Below are positions 36,009-47,807 of a stretch of 64,000 nucleotides of DNA, in pieces. A model generated the notes under the pieces. The model was not told where the DNA came from, did not search any database, and was given only the letters and a program-made list of their open reading frames with translations. A program made the position numbers and the translations under genes. How positions within the stretch are numbered: position 1 is the first letter of the stretch; every line of letters starts with the position of its first letter. Origin of the DNA: Aphis gossypii (Eukaryota; Arthropoda; Insecta; Hemiptera; Aphididae); assembly GCF_020184175.1 (NCBI RefSeq), contig NW_026082994.1, forward strand, positions 1 to 64,000, written 5' to 3'.

Positions 36009-38877
36009 ATGAATCAGTATCAGGTATGTATTAGTTAATTATTAAATTATGTAATTTATTTGATGATTGCATGCATATTAGGTACATAATCACAATGTGA
36101 TGATAATTATAATACAATATGCTATTTCATGTAAACTCATGTTATACATAATAATATATAGGTAAGTACTTATTGGTTATTGTTTACATTTTGATCCAAT
36201 TTTCATATTATACCAGATACCTACAGGCTACAGCAGTACAGCTTCAAATTACTTGTGTTCATTTTTTAAATTAATAAAGTAGCTAATATTTATCTCAATA
36301 TCAATTATTTTTAGTATTACATCATAAAAAAATATACAATTTGTCTACTGCCTTTAAATTATGCCTTTTACATAAAGTATAAATCAATTAAACAAAAAGA
36401 CAACAAAGATAATGTGCCTAATTTTGTTTTTATTGTTGTCTCAGTTTCCATATTATCCGTCAGGATCTTCAGCTGCTGAAATTCAAAATTTAGATCAGTT
36501 AAATCAGTTAGATAATTCGTTGTCACAATCTAATGTTATTCAAGAGTTTTATAAGGAATCGCAAGAACCTCTTACAGGAGACAAATCTATAAGTTTAACT
36601 GCTAATTTGCATACAAAGTTTGGATCTTATAGGCCAATGGCATGGACAACAGAAGTATAATAGTTATGAATTGTTATTTTATGTTCACCTTTAATATATA
36701 AATTTCTTAATTTTCATTGGACTCTATTGCAACTTTTGCATACTACAAACGATGGGAGATACATTTTAGCAGATTATAAAAATAATAATGGTTTTTTGTC
36801 TGACGATTCGCAAAATTTACTTACAAAACTCTTAATCAACCATCTATTACAAGATCAGAGCAGGTATGAAAAATGAAAATGTTCAACCTAAGTTTAAAAA
36901 CAATTTTGAAACATAATTGATATATAAAGAATTCTAATTTTTACTACAAATTGAACTAGTAAAAACCCTGCTAATGATGTAACTAATAATGCATAGTGAG
37001 TAACTATTCATATACTTGATGTTAGTATTTTGAAATTTTTTTCAGAGGTACTGATTTTTATTTTAGAAAAATAGCAGAGCTGATTATTGAAATTTTTCCC
37101 AAAGAACAAATAGTATGGATTTAATAATATTTATCAATACCATAAATTATAATATTAAATTATCTTGCATTTCTAGAGTGTATATTTTATACCAGCAAAG
37201 TCAGAAGGACAAAAACAAACCCACGCTAAGGGAAAACTCATTGAACGCTGGAAAAATGTTGCTAGCAGGTTAAGAGCAGTCGGAGCAATCACATTAGAAA
37301 GACATACTAAAAACCAGGCAAATGTAGTATTAGCTCCTGACGCTGAATATTCTGTGTTTTCTGGTAAATCGAATTAATTTTAAATTTATATTTAATGCCC
37401 AACTAATGTGTTTATAGCTCTAAATATTAGTAAAATTGTATATTTTTTTCCTGGTGTTTGTTTTGTAACTAGTTATTGATTATTATTGTTGTTTTGATTT
37501 ATTATTATAGATGAGGTACTAGATGCCAAACAGTGGTTACAAGCTGATGGGCTTGCTGGTGATATAAATCTAGTCAAAGCAAAATGGTTGATAACCTATG
37601 ATTTAAGGAAAAAAGAGGTGTTTGAATCTGAAGATCGCCTTCTTTCAACCATTTTTCAATCCTGGCCAATCCTACAAGGTCCTAAAGGATATGAACTGGT
37701 ATGTTTATATTTAACTTCTATGTTATTTAAATAAAATTATAAAATTGACTATTTTAATAGATTCTTGAAGATTTTAAAAGTGCATTCCCACATACAACTG
37801 ATGTATTGTATAACGACTGGAATGACTTTCTCAATGCGTGGGAAATATTGTCTACTCGAATAGTTGATATACGAAGAAGTTCTGTCAAAGATAAATTTGG
37901 CCAAGTTTTACTGGCCAAATTAGATGTGTCTTACCAAAAAAAAGGTTATTTTTTTTTTTAGCTTTGCAAAATATTGTAAATGCCTCCTTTAACATAAAAT
38001 TAACAGATAAAAATGTTTACTAATACTATTTTTTAGATTTAAGAACTTCGTATATAGTTAAAATATTGTTGATTCCATACCTCATACCAACTAAGACACA
38101 AATCAAAATTTCCAACTCCACTGGTAAATCTAAATACTGGAAGCCATCTTTGGTAGAATCGGTATCAGCCTTTGCTACTCACGTTACAGTAAGTAAAAAA
38201 AAAAAACTATATTACTTTTCTATTACCTATGGTTAAAAAAATAATTATTGAAATTTCACAAAACACAAATTGAAGTTAAATTTATTTCATTTATTTATTT
38301 ATATAATTTATGTTAAGTCAAGATGTGGTATATAAATAAGCATATAGATAATGGATTAAATTAAATTAAATTTTTGGATTTTAAATAACATTATACAAGA
38401 TTTATAATAATAAAAATTTTTAAATAATGTTTTAAACTGTAAATATTATAAGTAATTAAAAGTGTTTTTTTTCCTTAGTGTATTTAATGGCAAGTAACAC
38501 ACGAGTTAATTTTTTTGTTTTTTCTAGAACAATATCGAATTTCAAGAAAATTTAACTAAAAGACAAGAGAGATATGCAACATATGGCTATTCTATACAAC
38601 CATTTATCACATTTGTTGGCGTGGATACTGATTCCATTGATTCATGCTACGTGCGTGTAAACTGCGTGTAAACCAAAAGTATTGGCGATTTGAGTGCCCC
38701 TTAAAGGCACTAGAGGTTTGTTTTAAATCGTATTTTGCTTTCCACTGTGTATATCCAAAAGAGTGCTATGACTCTTGGTTGATGATACAACATCATTTAT
38801 TTAAGTTAACTACTGAATATGATAGATCTTCTTCTATAACAACAACATTAACGGCTAAGCTTCAATCGTTTGAGTAA
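36009..38877 (+). pseudogene. CACTA-2 accessory gene, broken by an 11-bp duplication
   Basis: Exons: 36009-36023, 36445-36654, about 36716-36863, 37046-37112, 37177-37363, 37511-37698, 37761-37944, 38037-38188 and 38528-38877. The acceptor of the third is not obvious. The protein has an Asn/Gln/Ser-rich start, then helical segments (FLSDDSQNLLTKLLINHLL, FRKIAELIIEIFPKEQ, GKLIERWKNVASRLRAVG) of the kind seen in the companion ORF of arthropod tnp2 elements. I assign no biochemical role. Near 38653-38674 an 11-bp tandem duplication (TGCGTGTAAAC) brings in a stop. Without it the frame would run on to the stop at 38875. Confidence 0.6.
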
Positions 38878-38940
38878 TTTTTAAATACATAACTTTTACT
38901 TTTATTATTTTTTTTATTTTTAAATATATTAAGACTTAAG

Positions 38941-41415
38941 ATGTACATTTGTTTTATATGTTCTTCATTATTTTCTTCTATAAACCAACTAATGTTGCAT
39001 TTAAAAATTTATCACCATCTGGGAGCTCAATCTATATATAAGTGTAAACAGCAAGACTGTATTAGGGACTTCCAAGGTTCAGAACATTTTAGGCAGCATT
39101 TGAATAGAGTCCATTCTAATATAACACCTGAATTTACAATTAATGAATTGGTAATTGTCCCACCTATACATGATTCTGATGAAGTTGTCTCTATATCAGA
39201 AGAAATTGTAAATTCAAATGAAATTGATATTTATAAAAATTTTGATAATGCTGGAATAGGTGATAGTAGTAGACCTTTTGAAGAAGTTGTAAGAGATTGT
39301 GCATTACAATTTATAACAAATTTGCTTACTAAACCTAATGTGACTGAATCATTAATGCAAGAAATAGTTGTTGGTGCCACCAAATTGTTTTCATCTGGTA
39401 TTTTATCTATTTTAAAAGACGAAGTAATGCCAAATTTAGACAAATGTGATACTAATCAGTTAGATAAAATTCAAAAAATGTTTAATGTATTAGAAAATCC
39501 GTTTTCCAAATTAAATACTGAGTATCATCGTTTACAATTTTTAGAAACAAATAATTTATTTTTTAAGCCAAAAAAAGTTGTTGTAGGTTTTGTTGGTGAA
39601 AAAAAGTAATTTCTGGAATTGAGCGACAGGTTATGGTTCAGGTCCAAGCACATTTGTTTTGTATGAAAGAAAATCTTAAACAATTTTTTGAATTGCCTGG
39701 TGTGTTTGATGCTGCTTATCAATTTACTGTTTCATCTTCAAACAATTCAAACAAATTTAACATCATTTTTAAATGGCAGTACATGGAAAAATATAAAGAA
39801 CAATTTCCAAGATAAGATTGTTTTTCCTATTTTTATCTACTATGATGATGCTGAAATGGGTAATCCTTTAGGGTCCCATTCCGGTGTTCATAAAATGGGA
39901 TGTATTTATTATATTGTGCCTGCACTTCCACCCGAATACTTATCATCTTTAGAAAATATTTTTCCAGCATTTATCTTTCATTCTTCCGATAGAGGAAAGA
40001 ACAAATTTGATAATAAGAAAATGTTTTCTTCTCTTATAAGAGATCTTATTGACTTACAAGAAAATGGTATTTCAATAGTTGTTAATTCTATGAATATAAC
40101 AATTTATTTTGCTCTTGGTTTAATTTCGGGGGATAACTTGGGTCTTAATTCAATGTTAGGATTTGTAGAAAGTTTTTCTGCTAACCATTATTGCCGTATA
40201 TGCCGGTTACATAAAAACAAACTTCAACATATGCTTACAGAGTCAAAAGAATCAATTAGAGATAAAGATAATTATAAGTTGGATATTCTTAAAGCCAATG
40301 TTTCAGAAACTGGTATAGTTGAGGACTCTGTATTTAATTCTATTTCAAACTACCATGTAACAGTCAATAGTGTATGTGACTTTATGCATGATGTTTCAGA
40401 AGGTGTAGCAAGATATGATATGGCCACTATTATTAGTTATTTAATAAGCAATAAATATTTTTCACTTGAAGATCTAAACCATCGGGTAATATTGTTTGAG
40501 TATGGTTTAATTGACAAAAAAAATTCTCCACCTCCTATTAGTCTCAATCATTTGAAAAATGGTTCTATTATTATGTCGGCATCTGAAATGTTGTGTTTTG
40601 TTAGGTATTTTGGTCTCATTGTAGGAGAACTAGTTCCATTAAAAACTGAAATTTGGAAGTTATATATACACCTTCGAAAAATTATTGATCTGTGTTGTGC
40701 TAGAGTACTTCAGCCAGAATGTGCACATCTACTAGATGCTTTAGTTTCAGAACATAACAGATTATATTTACATTTTTCTAATAGTACATTAAAACCCAAA
40801 TTTCATACCCTCACTCATTATGGTCGTCTCCTTCTTAAAAATGGCCCAATATCTTTGACATCTTCTTTAAGATTTGAATCAAAACACAAGGTTTTAAAAG
40901 CATATGCAAATGCCATACCAAATCGTATAAATTTTAGCCATACTTTATCACATAAACTTCAGTTGCAAATGGTTCATCGATTTTTAACTAAAAAAGGATT
41001 AGAACCAGACTTAAAAGTTGGGTCATATTTAAAAATTAGTAGTATAGTAGAGTTAAAATTTATATTACCTTCAGATATAAGTCCAAAGGCTTTTTCAGCA
41101 TCTTGGATAAAATTTAAAGGTATTACTTATAAACCGGGTATGCTGGTGATAGTAGAAATCAATTTAAATGGATGTGTATTTGGTCAAATATTTAATATTT
41201 TTATTAATGGTTCTACTGTTCCATATTTAGTGTGTGAACTTTTTTTTACTATTGGATTTGATGATCATTTTCATGCTTATGAACTAAAAAAATATGATGA
41301 AACTGAAACAAATCTTATTGGGTATTATATAAAATATTTGCCTGAATCGTCACCTACTGTTATTAGAGTTCTTGGAGATGGTAAATTGTATGCAACATTA
41401 CGATATGCACTATAA
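38941..41415 (+). pseudogene. CACTA-2 transposase (C2H2 fingers plus tnp2-like core), two frameshifts
   Basis: The N-terminus has two C2H2-like fingers (CFICSSLFSS...HLKIYHH; CKQQDC...HLNRVH). The catalytic part includes IYYDDAEMGNPLGSHSG, SANHYCRICRLH, VCDFMHDVSEGVARYD and KFHTLTHYGRLL. The frame from 38941 stops at 39609 after an apparent loss of one A in an A-run. Frame resumes about 39603-39780, then shifts again near 39770 to the frame that stays open to TAA at 41413-41415. The two slips nearly cancel, leaving about 56 codons out of phase. The full-length form would be about 820 aa. Confidence 0.7.
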
Positions 41416-42199
41416 TTTATATTTTATTATAAATTAGGTACTTTTAGACACTTCTTACTTGTACAGTTAATTGTATAAAACATTAAGGTATTTTTATTAT
41501 ATTATATATGAAGTACAAGTATGTACTATGTACCTTGTAGCTATACTGTTATAATCTTTAAAAGTTTGTTTTTTGTACCATTGAAAATGTATGTTGCATT
41601 GTATATTTTACTTTCAATAAAAATATTATATTTACAAAAAAACCAAATATTTGTATTTTTTATTTTGCCTAATTACACTTGTTGACAATTTTGTATGTAA
41701 ACATGAAGGAATGGGTATCATCTGACCTATATTTAAAACTTCATATTAATTAATGTATAATATAAGGTTGCACATTTTAATTTTGACTGAAATTTTAGTT
41801 TACACGTTGACATAATATAATATTTTAATCTATTAAAACAAAATATTTATTTATTTTTATTTTTTTGTAACGCCACTTTACTGAATAAAGTTCAGTATTA
41901 ATATGTATATTGTATACATACAATATGAATTCTTATATAAAGAGTAACGGTACTTCAGATTTTGGTTTATCGACAAAATTATTAGTTAAGAAAGTACCTA
42001 GGTCAAGAATTAACACCATTACTTCTACTAAGATCATTTGGTAGGTAAGTCAAATTATTTATTAAGTACCCACCCTAAACACACTAAAAACATTTATCTA
42101 CATGCTTTATTACACAAATAATAAATTTAAATAATAATTAAACTAATTTATTTGAAGTATATACAAGAATTATTTGAGGTTAAATGGACAACCTATTTA
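41416..42199. other. 3' non-coding part of CACTA-2
   Basis: AT-rich with possible polyadenylation signals AATAAA at about 41617 and 41884. No gene seen. Confidence 0.5.
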
Positions 42200-42400
42200 T
42201 AAGTTAATATAACATTCATTGGTGTAGAATGCACAGCCTATTCAATAGTTAATACAACATTCATTGGTGTAAAATATACAATATATTTATAAGTTAATAT
42301 AACAATCACATTGTTAAATTCACAACTAATGTAATAGTTAGTATAACTTTTATTGGTGTTATATTTACTACTAATTTCTAACATACCGTAACTATCAATA
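42200..42400. repeat. Subterminal ~45-bp tandem repeats of CACTA-2
   Basis: Units such as AACATTCATTGGTGTARAAT followed by ATAGTTAATA or AAGTTAATAT occur about four times with declining identity. They precede the right terminus by about 200 bp. Confidence 0.6.
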
Positions 42401-42860
42401 TATCCTATTTTAACATCACTTGTTGTTAATTTAACCCCGTGTATAAGTTAGTAAAACATTAATAGAGTGTTGATACATAATAACCCAACTAACATCAAAC
42501 TGGTGTTGCATTAACACCAATTGGACCTAAGCTGGAAAACGACGTGCGAATGTGTATAACATTGGCAACACTTGGTGTTGAATCTACTTCAGTTTTTTAA
42601 GTGTGTAGCATTATAAATAATAATAATAATAATATAAGGTAGGTTAACAAAAATTTAATCTTTATTACTTATAGCTCTATAGATATTCCATTATTTTATA
42701 TATTTTTATTATATTCAATATATTTCAATACAGATACAATATAATGAATGATTAGTAAAACAAAAATAGCTCCAATTTAACAAGCATAATATACACCTGT
42801 ATCAATAAATTAAAATTAATATTTTAGTAACTTAATACGAAATATAATGTTTTTAGAATT

Positions 42861-44294
42861 ATGTGGACTATTGTCTGTTTTGCTGTGGACAATAGTGTTG
42901 ATGTTGTACCTGATACATGGTATCACAAAGGTGCATGTGCATGGCCCAAAAAAAAATCCAATCTAAAAAAATTTTTAGAAGGACGTTTTCAACCAAACAG
43001 AGAAGATTTTGACTATTATGACGCCCGTCCTCTACAACAAAATATACGTATGTTTTGATTTTTAATAAGTACAGCAATAATAAATATAATAATAATATAC
43101 CAAGGTATATTATATTATTAGCTAATAATATACCTAGGTAATAGAGATAATTTGTATTTCAATATATTTTATACCTATTTAAAATTATACTACTAGAGAG
43201 TTTCCATCAAGCTCGTTTAAAATCTTTAAAAGCGCAAGATACGTCTGAGCTTTCCTCCAATGAAGACGACAAGGAAACTAGGAAAAAAAGGAAAAAAGTA
43301 TATTATTCATCTCAAGAATTCAGCAGCGATCGAGGCATCGATTATACATCTGATGTTTTATATCCTCCAATATTAGAAGAAATTGAAGGTAAGGGAAAAT
43401 ATACAATTATAAAGTTGTATACTATATTATGTTACCTACCACTGTAGTCATATAGAAATTTCATTTATTAATACACAATTTGAGTACATACATTTAATTT
43501 GGTGTGTATATTATATTAGTTGTCAATTAGTTAAAGAAAAATTATAATCATATAAGCTAATCTTACCTATTTACTATTTGTGATATTATTATAATTTTAT
43601 TAATATATGTTTCAGGAACAACAGTAGATAATTTGATATCCGATTATAATTCTTTTGAAGGGCACAAAGATATAATTTTTGGTTCAAATTTATCACAAGT
43701 GCAAAGCACATCAAATTCACAAGATATACAAACAATTACAGAGAGTGTTAGACCGCATTCAGATATTCAAAATGAAACAAAATCTACGTCAAAAAGAAAT
43801 CTATTTGATACATCCATTAATTCTGAATCTTCTGAAGCTTCTGTTAACGATAGTTTTTTAGATTCAGAAAAGAAGCTACGTACTCCAACTTTGATTCGAC
43901 AAGTAATAACTCCAACTAGTTCTGGTGATAATAGAGATGGTGGTAAGATAGAAATTGTGTACCATGATATATTTTGTATGATTAATATAAGTAATATTTG
44001 TGTGTTTTATATAGGAAATATAGCTTTTCAAAAATCCATAAATAGAAATATTATTGTTATGAAACACGATTTGAAAAATATACAAGAAAATATTGATATT
44101 TGTTTGCAGTACAACAACAAATATTAGATAAATTAAATAATATCCAATCAGAAACATTACATTTTGATGGTTTTGATAATACTGATGATTTGATGCGTAT
44201 TAATGATGATGCTGATTTAGATACTATGGAAGATAAACTTACCAATGAACAAAAATTCAGAAGCAAAGTTAATTTTATATTTTGTATCCATTAA
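42861..44294 (+). pseudogene. DUF4806-type companion gene of CACTA-1, broken and 3'-incomplete
   Basis: Exons: 42861-43047, 43197-43388, 43616-43942 and 44016 onward. It begins WTIVCFAVDNSVDVVPDTWY and CAWPKK, the usual start of the aphid tnp2-companion protein family. A long Ser/Thr/Asp-rich middle follows (residues about 65-245), then the helix before DUF4806 (NIAFQKSINRNI, QQQILDKLNNIQ). A missing T near 44097 shifts the frame between ENIDI and FAVQQQ. The DUF4806 domain stops after NEQKFRSK at about 44270, so its core is absent. The role of this companion protein in transposition is unknown to me. Confidence 0.6.
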
Positions 44295-44587
44295 ATGTTT
44301 GTCATTTGTATTATATATTGGTTATGGATTCTATTAATTATCATCCATTGTTATGTAGTATTATGTATTTTCACACAAACTAAAATTATATTATATTATT
44401 CAATCAATTATTAATTTTTTTTTGATGGGTTCATTATTATTTATTATGTATGTTCTAATAAATAAACAGCATAAAAAATATATATATATTTGTTTTGTTA
44501 TTTGAAAATAGGATTTGATTATTGTCTATAATATGTATAATATTTTATTTGTGTACAAATAAAATATATGCCTGATTCAAATTTTAT

Positions 44588-44810
44588 TATTAGTAATATT
44601 GCTTCTATTTCGTTTAGGTAATATTCTCTGAAAATATATAAAAATTATTGGTGGTCATTTTATTTATTATTTATCATCATATTCTAATAATATTGTTGGT
44701 ATTTCGTTTTGGAAATATTCTCTTTAAAATATAATACAAATATTAGTGTTCATTTATTTTAATAATATTGTTGGTATTTCGTTTTGGCAAGATTTCCATA
44801 AAAAGCTTTT
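44588..44810. repeat. Right subterminal repeats of CACTA-1
   Basis: AATATTGTTGGTATTTCGTTTTGG and related versions recur about three times (about 44595, 44690 and 44765), each followed by an AATATTCTCT-like segment. They lead into the inverted terminus at 44976-44987. Confidence 0.55.
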
Positions 44811-45118
44811 AACAATATTTGAAAGCAAACGTTTTAAAAACATTTTTCTTCCTGCCAAAAAGTGATGTGACAATATTTTGAAATATTGAATATATGATTA
44901 CAATATTTTGTGAATATTCAATCAAATATTTACATACATTTGAAAATGTTTTGAAAATATTTCAAAAACATTAATTTGCTGTGTGGGATATTATTATTTA
45001 AACTTTTGTTAATCTCAAATTTTTTATATTGTTTTATTTTTTACTATGTAATTGTCAAGCTATCATAGTTTATACTAGTGGCTTTTAAAATAAAATAAAA
45101 AAAAAAAATTTTGTCTAT

Positions 45119-46107
45119 CTATTTTTTTATTGTGAATTATTTTGAGTCAAACGGTTTTTTCAGGGTTTTTTTTAGTGTGCAGTGAGAAAAGTTTTAAGAT
45201 TAAAAATTGTTTTTATTCATTATTATACTATTTTTTTATTTTTTAAAACAAAAATAAATTATCTACCGCCTTTAAGCTATTTTGGTGGTGATAGCGAGTT
45301 ATATAATATAAAATGAAAAGTTTAATTATACATAAGAAAAACGGATAAGAACTGAATTACATATCTTATATTATCAATTATATGCAATTTTTTATTTGTT
45401 GGCATATGGCTGCTGGCTTCAATATTATACTACAGTTGGGTATCTAGTTGTTTTATATATCTATGATCTCATGTATACCCAGCAATACAGTATATAAAAT
45501 ATGTTCCATTTTACAAACGCTGAAATTGGCAACAATTCCGTTTCTTTTTATGTTTCTTGTTCTTTGGCACAAGTGTCGTTCTGAACTGATGTTAATACAA
45601 TATCCATTTGAGCCAACAACATTTTCAAATCCATATTTGTTCTCAAAAACTTCATCAACTCGTCCATTTGTTCTTTCGATGCTGCCATATTTCTTTATAC
45701 CATAAAACTGAAACCAAAATGTACTTAATTACTATTTTTACAGTGTATGTCAGATTAAAATAAACAATGTGATTAAAACTAATTAGCTATTTGTAGTGAT
45801 TAAAATTTAGAGAGCAATATTCCACTCCAACACAATCATAAAATAAGTAATAACATTTCAATAAAGAAGAGTATTGACTAGTGAGTACTGTTATTGATTA
45901 TTGTTAATAAACTTGGTATATTTACAATCTACTCTACAACATAGCTATATATTATTGCTAATTATATTTAAAATACTTACGTAGTGACGTCTATTATGAA
46001 ATAATTATTGAATTCACCAAAAAAACTCGCAAACCACAGTAACAGTATATTTGAATAAAAGACAAAATATGTTATCAAGATCAACAATGCCCATATCATC
46101 CTTCCAA
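45119..46107. other. Residual right part of the THAP element; no transposase
   Basis: AT-rich DNA in which I find no continuation of the P-like transposase on either strand. A minus-strand 46-aa frame at 45548-45688 (MAASKEQMDELMKFLRTN...) looks like the start of a coiled-coil protein. It is too short to name. Confidence 0.4.
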
Positions 46108-47807
46108 ATGGAAAGAAAATGGCGGCTGTCTTTACCTGTTTTTAAAGAGCTCTACTTTCAGTTGGTCTCCCTGCTTGTACTCTTTTTGAACCTAAAGTCA
46201 ATCCTACTTTTCTTCTAGCAATTGAAGTCGGTTGGACTCCAATTTGTCGACCTCTCTTTTTGTTATTCACCTGAGCCAAAAATGAAAATGCTTCAGATGA
46301 ACTCGTTATCGCCGATAATTTTGTCGTCAGGGAACTCATTATTTTATGAGTGTACAAAGTATTTGATTCTGATGCTAAAGTGGCTATTCTATTTAAATTA
46401 TCCTTGAGGTTTTGGTTATTTCCAATATTTTAATACTATTATTTTCATCGACAGATGCATTATCTAAGTTTAATCTTAATGTATTAGAATTTTCGGATAC
46501 AACCATACCCTCATCAAAGTTGTCTTGTGCCTCAGTTTCATTACTTAATTTGTCATAATTTGCGTCCAATTTATTCATATTTTGAAAAAATGTTTCATCA
46601 ACATTGCCAATCACTAATTTGGCCAACACAACTCTATCATCAAAATTTAGATTCGGTGAATTTTGTAATTTTATTTTATCATCTTGCAAAAATACAGCGC
46701 ATTGATGTTTGCAAAATTTTCCTCCTCTTCCAGCTGGTCAATCACATGTCTCATTCTCAATGTCTACTGAATAAAACATATTTTCGTCTATAGATGACGA
46801 TACATAATATAAATGTTCATTTTCTTTTTTAACAATGAACCCTTTGGACAATTGGCAAAATTTTTGGAAGTGGAATTCTGGTTTACTTACCCGCACATTT
46901 GCATATTTTAATAATCTCCACCTATGGTAATCTTCCAAAGTATTTCCAATAAAATCAACCAGCGCCGCTGCATTAAAAGCCTTACACCTTTCAAGAACTA
47001 TGTCTTTAAATACACGTATTGATGATTCAACAATGTTGTTGGTGTGTGTCCTCTAGTTCGAAGTGTAGACCTATACGCAATACACCATTCTTTTTTACGA
47101 TTTAAAAGCGACGCACAATGGTTTTGAAATCTTGGATATTTTGCTGAAATTGAATCTGTTTTCATTAATATGTCTACTATTTCTACTAAATTTTCTTCAT
47201 AATCTGCATAAGCAACACTGCGGAAAAGTTTCATCAAATGTTTTCGATCTTGATTAACGATTTCATGTTTAGAGTCCCATAACCAACGCCACATAGCCTG
47301 AAGAACGTGAAAAATGCACAGAAGTAAATTTGAGTGAAGAAAAACTGATTTTAATGCATTTCTTTCGGCAGAGCTATCATCAGTCATTATAACAAGGGGT
47401 TCTCCTCTTCCTCCGAATGCAGTAGGTCCTAATACTGACTTTAACTGTTCAAAACCAAGTGTATAATTGTCTTGCGTTTGTAACTGATGTATAATACAAC
47501 CAAGAGGAATACCGCCAGATTTTGTAGAGCCAAAAACAAATGTCACGCACGAACCACTTTGGTCGCAAGATCCACTTCTATCAATAAATATTATTTCACC
47601 CGAACTTTTTTCTTGATTAGCTCTTTTCATAATTGGCATTACTACAGTCACGATAAAAGGATTCTCACTCACCATAACATTTTTACCATTGTCATCAAAT
47701 AACTTTTTTTTTGACCTTAGAACATCTGCCATGGATTCTACAGCACGTGTACCAAAATGTTCATTCCTATAGTTACAAACACGAAATAACATTTTAGAAA
47801 AAATCAT

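Larger units (their letters stand above)
35416..42605 (+). mobile_element. CACTA-2: nested tnp2-type transposon with CACACTTARAAA ends
   Basis: CACACTTAGAAA begins at 35416. The inverted right end (TTTTTTAAGTGTG) stops at 42605. Motifs with TTAACACC or GGTGTTAA recur near both ends, and a subterminal array sits at 42200-42390. The flanks share TA (left ...TTA, right TAG...). It carries two plus-strand genes, both broken. It sits between the transposase and DUF4806-type genes of CACTA-1. Confidence 0.65.
22728..44987 (+). mobile_element. CACTA-1: tnp2/DUF4806 transposon with CCCACACAGCAA ends, carrying two younger insertions
   Basis: CCCACACAGCAA at 22728-22739 recurs inverted at 44976-44987, and similarity extends further in (AATT, AAAACATT). 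Subterminal direct repeats sit at both ends: a unit of about 104 bp repeated about 2.5 times at 22812-23070, and GTTGGTATTTCGTTTTGG units at 44588-44810. Inside are a tnp2-type transposase and a DUF4806-type gene in the same orientation, plus a BEL element and CACTA-2. Subtracting the two insertions leaves about 7.8 kb, normal for this class. The immediate flanks share AT; if the adjoining Helitron is removed they share ATAT. Confidence 0.65.
13461..45118 (+). mobile_element. 5'-truncated LINE bracketed by 12-bp target duplication (itself split)
   Basis: AATTTTGTCTAT occurs at 13461-13472 and again at 45107-45118, straight after an A-rich tail. LINE sequence proper is 13473-14197 plus the 3' UTR and tail 44988-45106. 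Everything between inserted later. The orientation is plus: the truncated RNase H end lies at the left and the poly(A)-like tail at the right. Duplications of this length and 5' truncation are typical of target-primed reverse transcription. Confidence 0.75.
11827..46136 (+). mobile_element. Candidate P-element-like (THAP) transposon hosting the nested stack
   Basis: A 29-bp sequence at 11827-11855 (GGTAAAGACAGCCGCC...) recurs perfectly inverted at 46108-46136, with weaker similarity about 13 bp further outward on both sides. A THAP-type transposase begins 155 bp inside the left copy. P-family transposons carry THAP transposases and terminal inverted repeats. Here the 34-kb length comes from later insertions; the element's own DNA is about 11827-13472 and 45119-46136. 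The 3' half of the transposase is missing and no 8-bp duplication was seen. The repeat pair is direct observation. Its role as terminal repeats is inference. Confidence 0.5.

Noticed and set aside
42200..42400. Tandem units as a CRISPR array
   Set aside because: Units are degenerate and contiguous without unique spacers, in a eukaryotic transposon end.
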